Positions 18,201 to 25,396 of a stretch of 32,443 nucleotides of DNA are shown here, one piece after another. Source of the DNA: an uncultured Acidobacteriia bacterium (GTDB lineage: Bacteria; Acidobacteriota; Terriglobia; Bryobacterales; Bryobacteraceae); the NCBI GenBank assembly GCA_903876865.1, contig CAIRBY010000551.1:1-32443 (forward strand). Reading direction: 5' to 3'. The position numbers and the translations under genes are program-made. The number at the start of each line of letters is the position of its first letter. Positions within the stretch are counted from its first letter, which is position 1. The notes under the pieces are model-generated. The model ran no database searches. It had not been told where the DNA came from and worked only from the letters and a program-made list of their open reading frames with translations.

Positions 18201-18689
18201 GTGGATTATCTTTGGACTCCCTGGCGATTTAACTACGTCACGAAAGCCGGCGCACCGGTGGGGTGCGTGTTCTGTGGGGCATCTGCCGCCACGGATGACC
18301 GCGAAGCGCTGATCGTCCATCGCGCCGCGTACAATTTCGTGATCCTCAACCGGTTTCCTTATACGAACGGACACGTCATGGTGGTTCCCTACCTGCACGT
18401 CTCCACGTTGCAGGATCTGCCGGAACCGGCGCTGCTGGAGATGATCCGGCTGGCGCAGGAGGCGGAGAAGCATCTGCGCGCAATTTACCGTCCCGATGGC
18501 GTCAACCTCGGCATGAATATCGGCCAGAGCGCCGGCGCCGGAATTGCCAGCCACATCCACATGCACATCCTTCCGCGCTGGACCGGCGACACCAACTTCA
18601 TGACCGTTACCGGGGAAACGCGCGTGCTGCCAGAGACGCTGGAAGCCACCTGGGAACGGCTCCGGCAGGCCGAATGGACCGTCCGGTAG
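18201..18689 (+). CDS. HIT-family nucleotide hydrolase/phosphorylase
   Basis: This 162-residue protein has the histidine-triad motif HIHMHILPRW at 118-127 (H118, H120, H122) and an N-terminal CVFC (22-25) that may be half of a zinc site. The N-terminal MDYLWTPWRF and NRFPYTNGHVMVVP segments are typical of the Ap4A phosphorylase-like HIT branch. These enzymes cleave dinucleoside polyphosphates or nucleoside phosphoramidates. The start is GTG, one base after the HU stop. It closes the S1-HU-HIT unit and is followed by repeat copy 4. Confidence 0.9.
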   Translation: MDYLWTPWRFNYVTKAGAPVGCVFCGASAATDDREALIVHRAAYNFVILNRFPYTNGHVMVVPYLHVSTLQDLPEPALLEMIRLAQEAEKHLRAIYRPDGVNLGMNIGQSAGAGIASHIHMHILPRWTGDTNFMTVTGETRVLPETLEATWERLRQAEWTVR

Positions 18690-18721
18690 CAACCGTGGAC
18701 CTAGTCACGGCCGCGCCCGCT

Positions 18722-18791
18722 CTAGGCTAGGTGTTTTCGGCTGCCAACCTGGCACGAACAAGAAGTTGGCAGGCGAAAACGCCTGCCCTAC
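18722..18791. repeat. Palindromic repeat copy 4 (head-to-head pair)
   Basis: Arm 1 (18722-18748) is a diverged version, CTAGGCTAGGTG ... GGCTGCCAAC. Arm 2 (18765-18791) is GTTGGCAGGCG, loop AAAA, CGCCTGCCCTAC. It lies between the convergent HIT and DUF4159 genes; the last base of arm 2 is also the last base of the DUF4159 TAG stop. The less perfect arm is the one away from that stop. Confidence 0.85.
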
Positions 18792-19654
18792 TAGTGGGTC
18801 ATGGCATAGATCAGGTAGTTAACACCGTAGCGGTAAGCGAGGGTCGTCATCGGCTCGGGATAATCGGGTGAATCGGCGTACTCCCAGGCATCGCCCACAT
18901 CGGTATTGAAGTTGACAGCGACCACCATGCGGTCGTGCTCGTCGGTAATGGCGCGCCAGGCGGGAGCGCTGCCGGCGGGCTGCTGCACGATGGTGCCGTT
19001 GGCGCCGCGGCGCAGATGGCGGGTTCCGGGGATGAAGGTGCGATCCTTGGCTTCGATATCGTAGAGCACGTGCATGACGGAATCGCTGAGCGCGATCTCG
19101 ACAATCGGCCGGTTGGGCAATGCGCGATCCATCGTCATGCGGAAGATCTCCCACTGTTCGGGTCCCCAGAAATCGTCCACCACGAGGTAGCCGCCGCGGC
19201 GCAGGTACTCCCCGAGGCGCGCGGCTTCGGCATTCGTCAGAGCCCAATATCCGGCCTGGGTCGCGTAGATCCAGGGGTAGTCGAAGAGGTGCGGGTCCAT
19301 TAGTCCGAGGTGGCGGGGATCGCCCGTGGCGACGCGGGTGAGGCGTTGCACGCCCATGGAAAAGTGCTCGTCGGCATCAGGCCAGTCCACCATCCACCAG
19401 CCCTGGCCGGTGGCGTTGCGAGAGGCGAAACCGAAGCGGCGCTGGAACTGCGGCAGGTCGCGATACTCAGTGCGGATGAAGTGAAATTCGGCATCGGTGG
19501 GAAACTCCGGTTTGGGTTCGTCTTCGGCGTGACGGATTCCCCCGCCCCGCCCGAAGGAGCCACCACCGCCGCCGCGCTGCGCGAGCAGGCCGAAAGAACC
19601 CACCAGCAGCACCACTACTGTGACTGCGAGCCGTATCTGCAAGTTTCGTCCCAC
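18791..19654 (-). CDS. DUF4159 domain-containing secreted or membrane-anchored protein
   Basis: This 287-residue protein has an N-terminal hydrophobic segment (about 8-25) followed by a Gly-rich linker, then a domain matching DUF4159: EFHFIRTEYRD, DYPWIYATQAGYW, RGGYLVVDDFWG and a C-terminal YRYGVNYLIYAMTH. The fold resembles glutamine-amidotransferase-like or ThuA-like domains, and the biochemical function is unknown. The start is GTG with no clear SD. In other bacteria DUF4159 proteins often sit near MoxR/DUF58 clusters, but none is present here. The gene is downstream of the lysozyme gene on the same strand, separated by 45 bp. Confidence 0.85.
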   Translation of the reverse strand: MGRNLQIRLAVTVVVLLVGSFGLLAQRGGGGGSFGRGGGIRHAEDEPKPEFPTDAEFHFIRTEYRDLPQFQRRFGFASRNATGQGWWMVDWPDADEHFSMGVQRLTRVATGDPRHLGLMDPHLFDYPWIYATQAGYWALTNAEAARLGEYLRRGGYLVVDDFWGPEQWEIFRMTMDRALPNRPIVEIALSDSVMHVLYDIEAKDRTFIPGTRHLRRGANGTIVQQPAGSAPAWRAITDEHDRMVVAVNFNTDVGDAWEYADSPDYPEPMTTLAYRYGVNYLIYAMTH

Positions 19655-19699
19655 GGGTAGGTACCGGTAGCAGTATTGACGAGGCGCGAGGCGCCAGAG

Positions 19700-20245
19700 T
19701 TACTGGCCGGCTGCCTCGAGGAAGAGATTGGCGGTCTGCTGGTTGCGCGTATCGCCAATTCCCTGCCGGTGGCACTGAGCGGCGGCAACTTCCCACTGGC
19801 CCGCATCCACCGCGGCCAGCATATGCGGAAACTTCTTCAGCCCGCCGAGGCCGAGATTGAACGCCATATCGAAGAGCGCTTCCTGGGCGGTTTCGGGATA
19901 CGAATTCCAGTGCGGCAGGGCGCGCGCCAGTTGAGCGGTGAAGGCATCCACATCGGCGGCAAGCAGGGCGTCGATATCGTCATCGCTCATGCGGCATTGT
20001 GTGAGAGCCTGGTATGCCGACGCGACTTTGCCAATCTCCGCGGCGGCCACACGGTTCCAATCCGACGTAATCTCATCCGCAGTAGCGGGGCGGCCGGCAA
20101 TACTCCAGGAGAGCTTCACCGCATCCGCCGCGCGTAGCATCGCATGGCCGACTCCAACCGTGACATCGCCGCCCGTGCAGCGATACATATAGGGCACGCG
20201 CCCTTCGAAGAGTTCAATCCGTGGAATGACCGTCGTCACGTTCAT
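19700..20245 (-). CDS. T4-type lysozyme (GH24) homologue
   Basis: From the ATG at 20245 this is 181 residues; an in-frame GTG at 20266 is the alternative. The N-terminus aligns with T4 lysozyme: FEGRVPYMYRCTGGD followed by VTVGVGH. E14 matches catalytic Glu11 and T29 matches Thr26, while the position of Asp20 is Cys (C23). Cys at this place occurs in a number of phage lysozymes and is known to be tolerated in T4 lysozyme, so activity is plausible. MAFNLGLGGLKKF in the second half is also typical. There is no signal peptide and no holin or phage gene nearby, so it looks like a domesticated muramidase. Export route and target are unknown. It lies 24 bp downstream of the VOC gene. Confidence 0.82.
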   Translation of the reverse strand: MNVTTVIPRIELFEGRVPYMYRCTGGDVTVGVGHAMLRAADAVKLSWSIAGRPATADEITSDWNRVAAAEIGKVASAYQALTQCRMSDDDIDALLAADVDAFTAQLARALPHWNSYPETAQEALFDMAFNLGLGGLKKFPHMLAAVDAGQWEVAAAQCHRQGIGDTRNQQTANLFLEAAGQ

Positions 20246-20269
20246 GGTTGAGGCCCAACTTATCACAGA

Positions 20270-21085
20270 TTACCGGCGGTCCGCTTTCCAGACCGGATTG
20301 GCTCCGCCGAACCCTTCCGTCAATTCGATGCGGGTGCCCTCCGGGTCCACCAGGAAGGCGATTTTCAAACCGCCGAGTTGGGGCACTTCACGGTAAGGCG
20401 ACTCGAGTTTGAAGCCCTGCGCCTCAAGCTTCTTACAGAAGGCTTCCAGTCCTTTGACCTCGAAACCGATGTGATCCAGGGTGCGGCCTTTGGTCGCAGC
20501 CTCGGCCGCGGGCGCCTTGCGGAAATCGACTTCCCCGCCCGGCAGGAACACCGCGAAAAACGCGCCGCGCTCTCCCGGCCTGCCTCCCGTCAGTTTCGTG
20601 TACCACGAGCGCTGCGCCTCCATATCCGGCGTGGACAAGTGAATGTGATGCATCTGCAGATCGCCCTTCATGGACGCTTCCTCGGTGAACTCCACTCGAA
20701 TCCCATCCGGGAAATCCACCATCAACTGTTTCGTCGTTGGGTTTTCCGAGACAAAGGTCAGCCCGGCCGCCGCCAGCCGTAATTTCATCTCGCCGTAACT
20801 CTTCATGGTGAAACCGAAGTGGTTCACCATAGACCCGACCATGCCGCCCGTGGGCGCGGTGCGCGCCTTCCCGACAATCACGAAAATGCCGGGCAGCTTG
20901 AACATTTCCAGTGTTCCGGCGTGCACCACTTCCGCACCCAATACACCCACCCAGAGTTTCTTCTGCACCTCGGGATCTTCCACCATCAGGTGCACGTGTC
21001 CCAGCGCGAAGCCGGCGTCATTCGGCGGCGCCAATTGGGCCAACAGAGGAGCGGCCGAAGCCAACAACCAGAGAAGAGAACGCAT
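20270..21085 (-). CDS. Secreted protein with two VOC (glyoxalase-like) domains
   Basis: This 271-residue protein has a signal peptide (MRSLLWLLASAAPLLAQ) followed by two vicinal-oxygen-chelate modules, ~25-135 (LGHVHLMVEDPEVQ, NHFGFTMKS, FPDGIRVEFTE) and ~145-260 (MHHIHLSTPDMEAQ, LDHIGFEVKG, DPEGTRIELTEGF). Metal-ligand-like H and E residues occur at expected places (HVH/HIH starts, VEF/IEL ends). VOC proteins include lyases, dioxygenases and resistance proteins; the substrate is not predictable. Export is uncommon for the family. The ATG lacks an SD. It is divergent from the phosphatase gene at 21145 with a shared promoter region of 59 bp. Confidence 0.87.
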   Translation of the reverse strand: MRSLLWLLASAAPLLAQLAPPNDAGFALGHVHLMVEDPEVQKKLWVGVLGAEVVHAGTLEMFKLPGIFVIVGKARTAPTGGMVGSMVNHFGFTMKSYGEMKLRLAAAGLTFVSENPTTKQLMVDFPDGIRVEFTEEASMKGDLQMHHIHLSTPDMEAQRSWYTKLTGGRPGERGAFFAVFLPGGEVDFRKAPAAEAATKGRTLDHIGFEVKGLEAFCKKLEAQGFKLESPYREVPQLGGLKIAFLVDPEGTRIELTEGFGGANPVWKADRR

Positions 21086-21105
21086 GCGCGTAGGCTAACA
21101 CACCG

Positions 21106-21111
21106 TATAAT
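21106..21111. promoter_or_regulatory. Overlapping -10 boxes between divergent genes
   Basis: The plus strand reads GTATAATA, giving TATAAT for the rightward gene. The minus strand reads TATTATAC over the same bases, a usable -10 about 20 bp before the leftward ATG. Such symmetric -10 elements can drive transcription both ways. No clear -35 was found on either side. Confidence 0.45.
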
Positions 21112-21144
21112 AGGTGGGTCACCCCTCGTGTAAAAGGACCGCTC

Positions 21145-22779
21145 ATGTCTCGTGAACTCCTCATCCAATGTCCAGACGGGCAGACGAAAACCGTTCCGCT
21201 CACCGGATCCCGCATCTCCATCGGCCGTTCCAGCACCGCGGAACTCTCGTTTCCGGAGGATGCCGGACTCTCTCGCCAGCACTTTGCCTTCGAACCCGAG
21301 GGCGAAGACTGGACGGTACAGGACCTTGGCAGCAAGAACGGTACGTTCGTCAACAATATCCCGCTCAAGGCGCGCCTGATTTTGCGCCCGGGTGACCGCG
21401 TCACCGCCGGGCACCTGGTGATTGTGTATGAACCGGGCGCGGACGACGCAGCCAAAGTGGTGGTCTTCGATGGCAACGAGACCTCTTCACCAACCACCTC
21501 GACCGTGGTGACCAGCCTGGAAGGGGCACTGTCTAACCAGACGCTCGCAATTGAACGCGGCGGCGCCAAGACTTCCGCACCGCTGCAGGCGCTGATTCGG
21601 GCGGGGCAGGAACTGAGCGAGAACCGGCCGTTGAATGAGCTCTTCCCGGTGATTCTGGATCTGGCGATCCAGGCCGTGAATGCGCAGCGAGGCGTCCTCA
21701 TGATCCTCGAGGGGGACACACTCGTTCCCAAGGCCCATAAGGGCGATGGCTTCCGCATCAGCACCGCGGTCCGCGACAAAGTGCTGCATGAAAAGTCGTC
21801 GATTCTGGTGCGCGACGCGCAGTTGGACGATGCCTTCAAAGGCCGCATGAGCATCGTGGAACAGAAAGTGCACACTATGATGGCGGCGCCGTTACAGACC
21901 AAGGAGCGTATCATCGGCCTGATCTACCTGGATTCGCCGTTCATTCTGCGCGAATTCTCCAAAGACGATCTGAGCCTGCTCACGGTGATGGCCAACATCG
22001 CGGCCATCCGCATCGAAAACGCGCGCCTCGCCGAAGTGGAGCAGGCCGAACGCATCATGGCGCGCGATCTCTCGCAGGCAGCCGAAATTCAGGGCCGCAT
22101 GCTGCCCGCCAAGGCGCCCGAAGTTCCCGGCGCCGAACTCGCGGGTTTCAACCTTGCCTGCCGCACGGTGGGCGGCGACTACTATGATTTCTTCAAGTAT
22201 CCGGATGGCCGCGTCGCGCTCACGCTGGGCGATGTTTCCGGCAAGGGTATGCCAGCGTCGCTGATGATGATGGCACTGCACGCGCGCGTGCAGGTACTCG
22301 CGGAAGACGCTCAGAACCTGGCCACATTCATGACGCGGATCAATAAGGCGACCTGCGCCAACTGCCCGTCCAACCGTTTCATCACGTTCTTTTTCTCGAT
22401 CCTCAACGTGGCCACGGGCGAGCTCGCCTATGCCAACGCGGGGCACAACCCGCCCATCATCGTGCGCGCCAATGGCGAGGCAGAGATGCTGCCGGGCGGC
22501 GGCCCCGTGCTCGGCATTCTCTCCATCGCGCCCTACAGCGAGATGCACGCCAAATTGGAACAGGGTGACATGCTGGTGCTCTACAGCGACGGCGTGACCG
22601 AAGCCAACAACATCGCCTACGAGGAGTTCGATGAGGAACGCTTCATCGAGGTACTCCAGGCCAACCGCACCAAACCCGCGACTGAAATCGTGCAGGCCGT
22701 GATACAGGCGGTTACCGAATTCACCGCGGGCGCTCCACAAGCGGACGATATTACGCTCGTCGTCGCGAAACGGCTATAA
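21145..22779 (+). CDS. FHA-GAF-PP2C (RsbU/SpoIIE-type) serine phosphatase
   Basis: This 544-residue protein joins three domains. The N-terminal FHA domain reads phosphothreonine (GRSS 27-30, SRQH 43-46, SKNGT 63-67). A GAF sensor domain is at ~150-300. The C-terminal PP2C-type phosphatase has GGDYYD (343-348), GDVSGKG, YANAGHNPP, LYSDGVTE (D482) and DDITLVV (D534-D535), the metal-binding aspartates expected for an active enzyme. Such proteins usually dephosphorylate anti-anti-sigma factors in partner-switching cascades, or counteract Ser/Thr kinases; no kinase, antagonist or sigma gene is nearby. An AAAAGGA SD lies 6 nt before the ATG. Its TAA is directly followed by the GTG of the next gene. 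Confidence 0.93.
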   Translation: MSRELLIQCPDGQTKTVPLTGSRISIGRSSTAELSFPEDAGLSRQHFAFEPEGEDWTVQDLGSKNGTFVNNIPLKARLILRPGDRVTAGHLVIVYEPGADDAAKVVVFDGNETSSPTTSTVVTSLEGALSNQTLAIERGGAKTSAPLQALIRAGQELSENRPLNELFPVILDLAIQAVNAQRGVLMILEGDTLVPKAHKGDGFRISTAVRDKVLHEKSSILVRDAQLDDAFKGRMSIVEQKVHTMMAAPLQTKERIIGLIYLDSPFILREFSKDDLSLLTVMANIAAIRIENARLAEVEQAERIMARDLSQAAEIQGRMLPAKAPEVPGAELAGFNLACRTVGGDYYDFFKYPDGRVALTLGDVSGKGMPASLMMMALHARVQVLAEDAQNLATFMTRINKATCANCPSNRFITFFFSILNVATGELAYANAGHNPPIIVRANGEAEMLPGGGPVLGILSIAPYSEMHAKLEQGDMLVLYSDGVTEANNIAYEEFDEERFIEVLQANRTKPATEIVQAVIQAVTEFTAGAPQADDITLVVAKRL

Positions 22780-23286
22780 GTGATCACAGACCTCGTACAG
22801 ATCAAAATTCTTGGGGAAAAGAAACGCGCGGAGAATACCCGCCTGCGCATCCACATGAAGTCTCGCGATTATTCCGACCGGATTCTGCGGCGGACCGCCG
22901 AGACAATCGAGAACGCGATCGATTGCACTACCTGCGCCAACTGCTGCCGCGTGGCCACGGCGAAGGTTACCGAGCGAGACATCGAAAGACTGGCGAAGCA
23001 CTTCCGCGTTAAACCATCACGCATCCAGGCAGACTATGTGGTGGATGGCGGCGAGGAGGGACTCGTCTTGCATCGCGACAAAAAGACCGGCTGCGTGTTT
23101 CTGAACGGCAATGAATGCACGGTGTATGAAGCACGTCCGGAATCGTGCCAGAAGTTCCCGCACATGGTCCGCGGCAACGGTTCGATTGCCAGCCGTATGT
23201 GGCAGTTCATCGACCGGGCCACTTATTGCCCGATTGTGTACAACACGCTCGAAGCATTCAAGGAAGACCTGAAGTTCAACCGCTGA
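22780..23286 (+). CDS. YkgJ-family cysteine-cluster protein
   Basis: This 168-residue protein has the CxxCxxCC signature (C49, C52, C55, C56) plus C105, C113, C123 and C150. This is the eight-cysteine pattern of the YkgJ/FliB-like family thought to bind zinc or an Fe-S cluster. The GCVFLNGNECTVYEARPESC segment is typical. The biochemical role is unproven for the family. The GTG start abuts the TAA of the phosphatase gene with no gap, so expression is almost certainly coupled to it. About 45 residues precede the first cysteine. Confidence 0.88.
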   Translation: MITDLVQIKILGEKKRAENTRLRIHMKSRDYSDRILRRTAETIENAIDCTTCANCCRVATAKVTERDIERLAKHFRVKPSRIQADYVVDGGEEGLVLHRDKKTGCVFLNGNECTVYEARPESCQKFPHMVRGNGSIASRMWQFIDRATYCPIVYNTLEAFKEDLKFNR

Positions 23287-23329
23287 GAGGCCAGCAAAAT
23301 GTTGAGTCCGGAATACTGCAATTTTCCGC

Positions 23330-23359
23330 TTGACAGGCAATCACATATTGCAATATATT
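23330..23359 (+). promoter_or_regulatory. Consensus promoter of the PspA-type operon
   Basis: Perfect TTGACA (23330-23335), an 18-bp spacer, and TATATT (23354-23359) occur in an unusually AT-rich stretch. The start is expected near 23366, leaving a leader of about 70 nt. It is a sigma-70-type promoter; no sigma-54 GG/GC motif, as used by E. coli pspA, was seen. Confidence 0.7.
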
Positions 23360-23378
23360 GGATTGCAGATTGCGATTG
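23345..23378. promoter_or_regulatory. Overlapping palindromes and ATTG repeats over the operon promoter
   Basis: Two perfect palindromes overlap the -10 box: ATATTGCAATAT (23345-23356) and CAATATATTG (23351-23360). ATTG recurs at 23347, 23357, 23362, 23369 and 23375. A dimeric repressor binding here would block RNA polymerase. The regulator is unknown and none is encoded next to it, although the first gene product is a candidate for indirect control. Confidence 0.45.
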
Positions 23379-23438
23379 TTCAGGCAAACCACCGGGAACA
23401 CTTTGGGGCCGGAACGCGTAATCATAGAGGAGTAAAAG

Positions 23439-23870
23439 TTGCCCAATCCTATGACACCCACAACCAGCCCACACCTGGGCCAGATACACACGATCCTGGC
23501 GGAGCAGGGATACGACGTTTCGGAACCCGCCCCCTCCACGATTAAGATTCGCGAAGTGGATAGTGGCGTCACCATTCAAGCCGTGCTGGAAGGCGATATT
23601 TTGTTTTTGACGCTCCCCTGCATTACCGTCACGCGAGCCGCGATCACGCCGGAGATCATGGCGAGCATGCTGGCCTCTGACAACGGGATCAGCACGTCGA
23701 GCTTCCAGCTCTACGATGCCTTGAACGGCAACGTGACGGTCACGCTGAACAACTTCTGCAAGATCCAGGATATGGGAGCGGAAGACGAGGACGATGTCCT
23801 GAGCTGCGTGCATTTCCTGTTGGTGGACGTAATGACGGCGCGGCGCGTAGTGAGCGGCCTGGCTGCCTGA
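23439..23870 (+). CDS. YjfI (DUF2170)/YbjN-like small protein, first gene of PspA-type operon
   Basis: This 143-residue acidic soluble protein has no signal or membrane segment. It starts at a TTG supported by a perfect AGAGGAG SD 6 nt upstream; the next in-frame ATG at 23451 is too far from that SD. The alternation of short beta strands, the conserved-looking core DNGISTSSFQLYD ... VTVTLNNFC, and the C-terminal acidic helix suggest a YbjN/type III chaperone-like fold. By size and position before a PspA homologue it corresponds to E. coli YjfI (DUF2170), but this is a structural and contextual guess. Its stop is 25 bp before the PspA-like ATG. Confidence 0.75.
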   Translation: MPNPMTPTTSPHLGQIHTILAEQGYDVSEPAPSTIKIREVDSGVTIQAVLEGDILFLTLPCITVTRAAITPEIMASMLASDNGISTSSFQLYDALNGNVTVTLNNFCKIQDMGAEDEDDVLSCVHFLLVDVMTARRVVSGLAA

Positions 23871-23895
23871 GAGCGGAGAGATAAGGAGAGACGAT

Positions 23896-24684
23896 ATGGC
23901 ATTCCTTTCGGACATTTTTTCTCGAGTAGGCCGGGTGGCGCGGGGCCAGGCCAACGCCGGTGTAGATGCGTTGGAAGACGCGAACTTCGAAGCGACCGTA
24001 CGGCAAACCGTCGCGGACATGAAGACGGAATTGAACAACGTCGTCCGCGCGAGCGCGATGGCAATGAGCAACTACAACAGCCTGCAGGCGGAGTACGACA
24101 AGTACGTGCGCCAATCGCAGGAGTGGAAAGACCGCGCCGGCATGGCGTTGGACGCGGGCAATGAAGACCTCGCCAAGAAGGCACTGGCCAAGAAGGCGGA
24201 GTGCGACACGCAGGTCAACTCGATGAAGACCGCGGTGGACAACGCGCAGGCCACGAGCGAGAAACTGAAGCAACAGGTAGGCGATCTGAAGCGCAAGATC
24301 GATGATGGCGAACGCACCGCGGGCACGCTGGTGGCGCGCAAGAACGCCGCCGTAGCGCAGCGCAAGGTCAGCGAGGCGATGGCGGGAGTCGGCAGCGCGG
24401 ACAACGCCTTCGCCCAGCTGAATCGCTTCGAACAAACCGTCAGCAAAGAAGAAGCCACAGCCAAGGCATTCGACCAGTTGGCGAGCGCCGGCACGGACAA
24501 CGACCTGGAAAAGGAGTTCGCGCAGTTGGGCACGCATGGCGGAGTGGATAGCGAACTGGCGGCACTGAAGGCGGAACGGCAGCAGAAGAACGCGATTCCC
24601 CCGCCCTACATCCCCAAGGAACTTCCCTCACCGGGCGGCGGGCTTTCCAGCAGCACGCGCGCGGGCGAAAAGGCTGAAGCGTAA
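23896..24684 (+). CDS. PspA/IM30-family membrane-remodelling protein
   Basis: This 262-residue protein begins MAFLSDIFSRVGRVARGQAN, the amphipathic first helix typical of PspA/Vipp1 and of E. coli YjfJ. A long coiled coil follows (~28-190; NYNSLQAEYDKYV, KKALAKKAECDTQV, LKQQVGDLKRKIDDGE). PspA-family proteins polymerise on stressed membranes and stop proton leakage. The ~35 C-terminal residues are Pro/Gly-rich and disordered, absent from classical PspA. A GGAG-type SD precedes the ATG. With no PspF, PspB or PspC gene near and a YjfI-like gene upstream, it fits the YjfJ branch rather than the phage-shock pspABC operon. Confidence 0.9.
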   Translation: MAFLSDIFSRVGRVARGQANAGVDALEDANFEATVRQTVADMKTELNNVVRASAMAMSNYNSLQAEYDKYVRQSQEWKDRAGMALDAGNEDLAKKALAKKAECDTQVNSMKTAVDNAQATSEKLKQQVGDLKRKIDDGERTAGTLVARKNAAVAQRKVSEAMAGVGSADNAFAQLNRFEQTVSKEEATAKAFDQLASAGTDNDLEKEFAQLGTHGGVDSELAALKAERQQKNAIPPPYIPKELPSPGGGLSSSTRAGEKAEA

Positions 24685-24713
24685 AAGGCGGAGCGCTCTT
24701 CCTGGATACTCAC

Positions 24714-25343
24714 ATGCTCACACTCACGCTGGTTGTCATTCTGGGAGCGCTACTGGTGATTGTTCTTATGAACCTGTTCAAGAAAGACCCGAAGCCAGTA
24801 CCCGCCGCACCGGTGGAAGACCTGGCCAATCTGACCGTGAGCGACGCCCGCACCGGAGATGTCCTCTCCGTGGCGGGCGCCGGCGATCAGATGACCGACC
24901 TGGATTATACGGTAGACCGCGGCACGCGCATGGATGCGGGTTCGCGCACCTGGGTGGAGCTTGGCGGCTCCTATCAGAACCGCCGCGTCACGGTGCGAGT
25001 GGGCGGCGATGAGGAGATCGAAGTCTATCTCCATGCCGATCCCAGACGCATCACTTTGGAAGACCTCGGGCTGAGCGAAGACGATCTCGCGCAGATCGAC
25101 GAACGGCAAAATCCCGCCGATTCTTTTGATTTCGACGGGGCAACCTGGATGTACCGCATTAGCCGCGAAGTGCAGGCGTGGCGCGATAACCAGCCAACTC
25201 CGACGGGCTTCTACTACTGGGAGTTCTTCACGCAGGACGGCAAGCGCCTGCTGGGCATACGCAAGGCAGAGGGCGAGCCCTTCACCGTGATCCTCTCCAC
25301 ATGGGTGAACGCGGGAGACATTACGGTTTACCGTAAGTCGTAA
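24714..25343 (+). CDS. Membrane-anchored DUF4178-like protein of PspA-type operon
   Basis: This 209-residue protein has one N-terminal transmembrane helix (about 3-20) followed by KKDPKP, indicating the bulk is cytoplasmic. The soluble part has two similar beta-rich halves with a W-x-E/W-x-F pattern (SRTWVELGG, YYWEFFTQDGKRLLGI), which resembles DUF4178; DUF2491 (E. coli YjfK, the equivalent operon position) is the alternative. Molecular function is unknown. After its TAA the same frame stays open for 17 more codons across three tandem repeats and stops in an ATGA overlap with the next gene, so the annotated stop may be a recent truncation. Confidence 0.72.
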   Translation: MLTLTLVVILGALLVIVLMNLFKKDPKPVPAAPVEDLANLTVSDARTGDVLSVAGAGDQMTDLDYTVDRGTRMDAGSRTWVELGGSYQNRRVTVRVGGDEEIEVYLHADPRRITLEDLGLSEDDLAQIDERQNPADSFDFDGATWMYRISREVQAWRDNQPTPTGFYYWEFFTQDGKRLLGIRKAEGEPFTVILSTWVNAGDITVYRKS

Positions 25344-25349
25344 ACAGGC

Positions 25350-25394
25350 ACTCGCAAGCATACAACTCGCAGCCATACAACTCGCAGGCATACA
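25350..25394 (+). repeat. Three 15-bp tandem repeats before a start codon
   Basis: ACTCGCAAGCATACA, ACTCGCAGCCATACA and ACTCGCAGGCATACA follow each other without gaps and end 2 bp before the ATG at 25397, in the place where an SD should be. They differ at only two positions. The unit is a multiple of three and keeps the preceding frame open. Copy-number variation would change the intergenic length and possibly translation of the next gene. Confidence 0.9.
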
Positions 25395-25396
25395 AA

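Noticed and set aside
19683-19695. Small hairpin GGCGC-GAG-GCGCC between the lysozyme and DUF4159 genes as a terminator
   Set aside because: The stem is only 5 bp and no T-run follows on either strand; it is expected by chance in GC-rich DNA.
25350-25394. CRISPR-like or microsatellite array
   Set aside because: Repeats are contiguous without spacers and only three units long; kept as a short tandem repeat.
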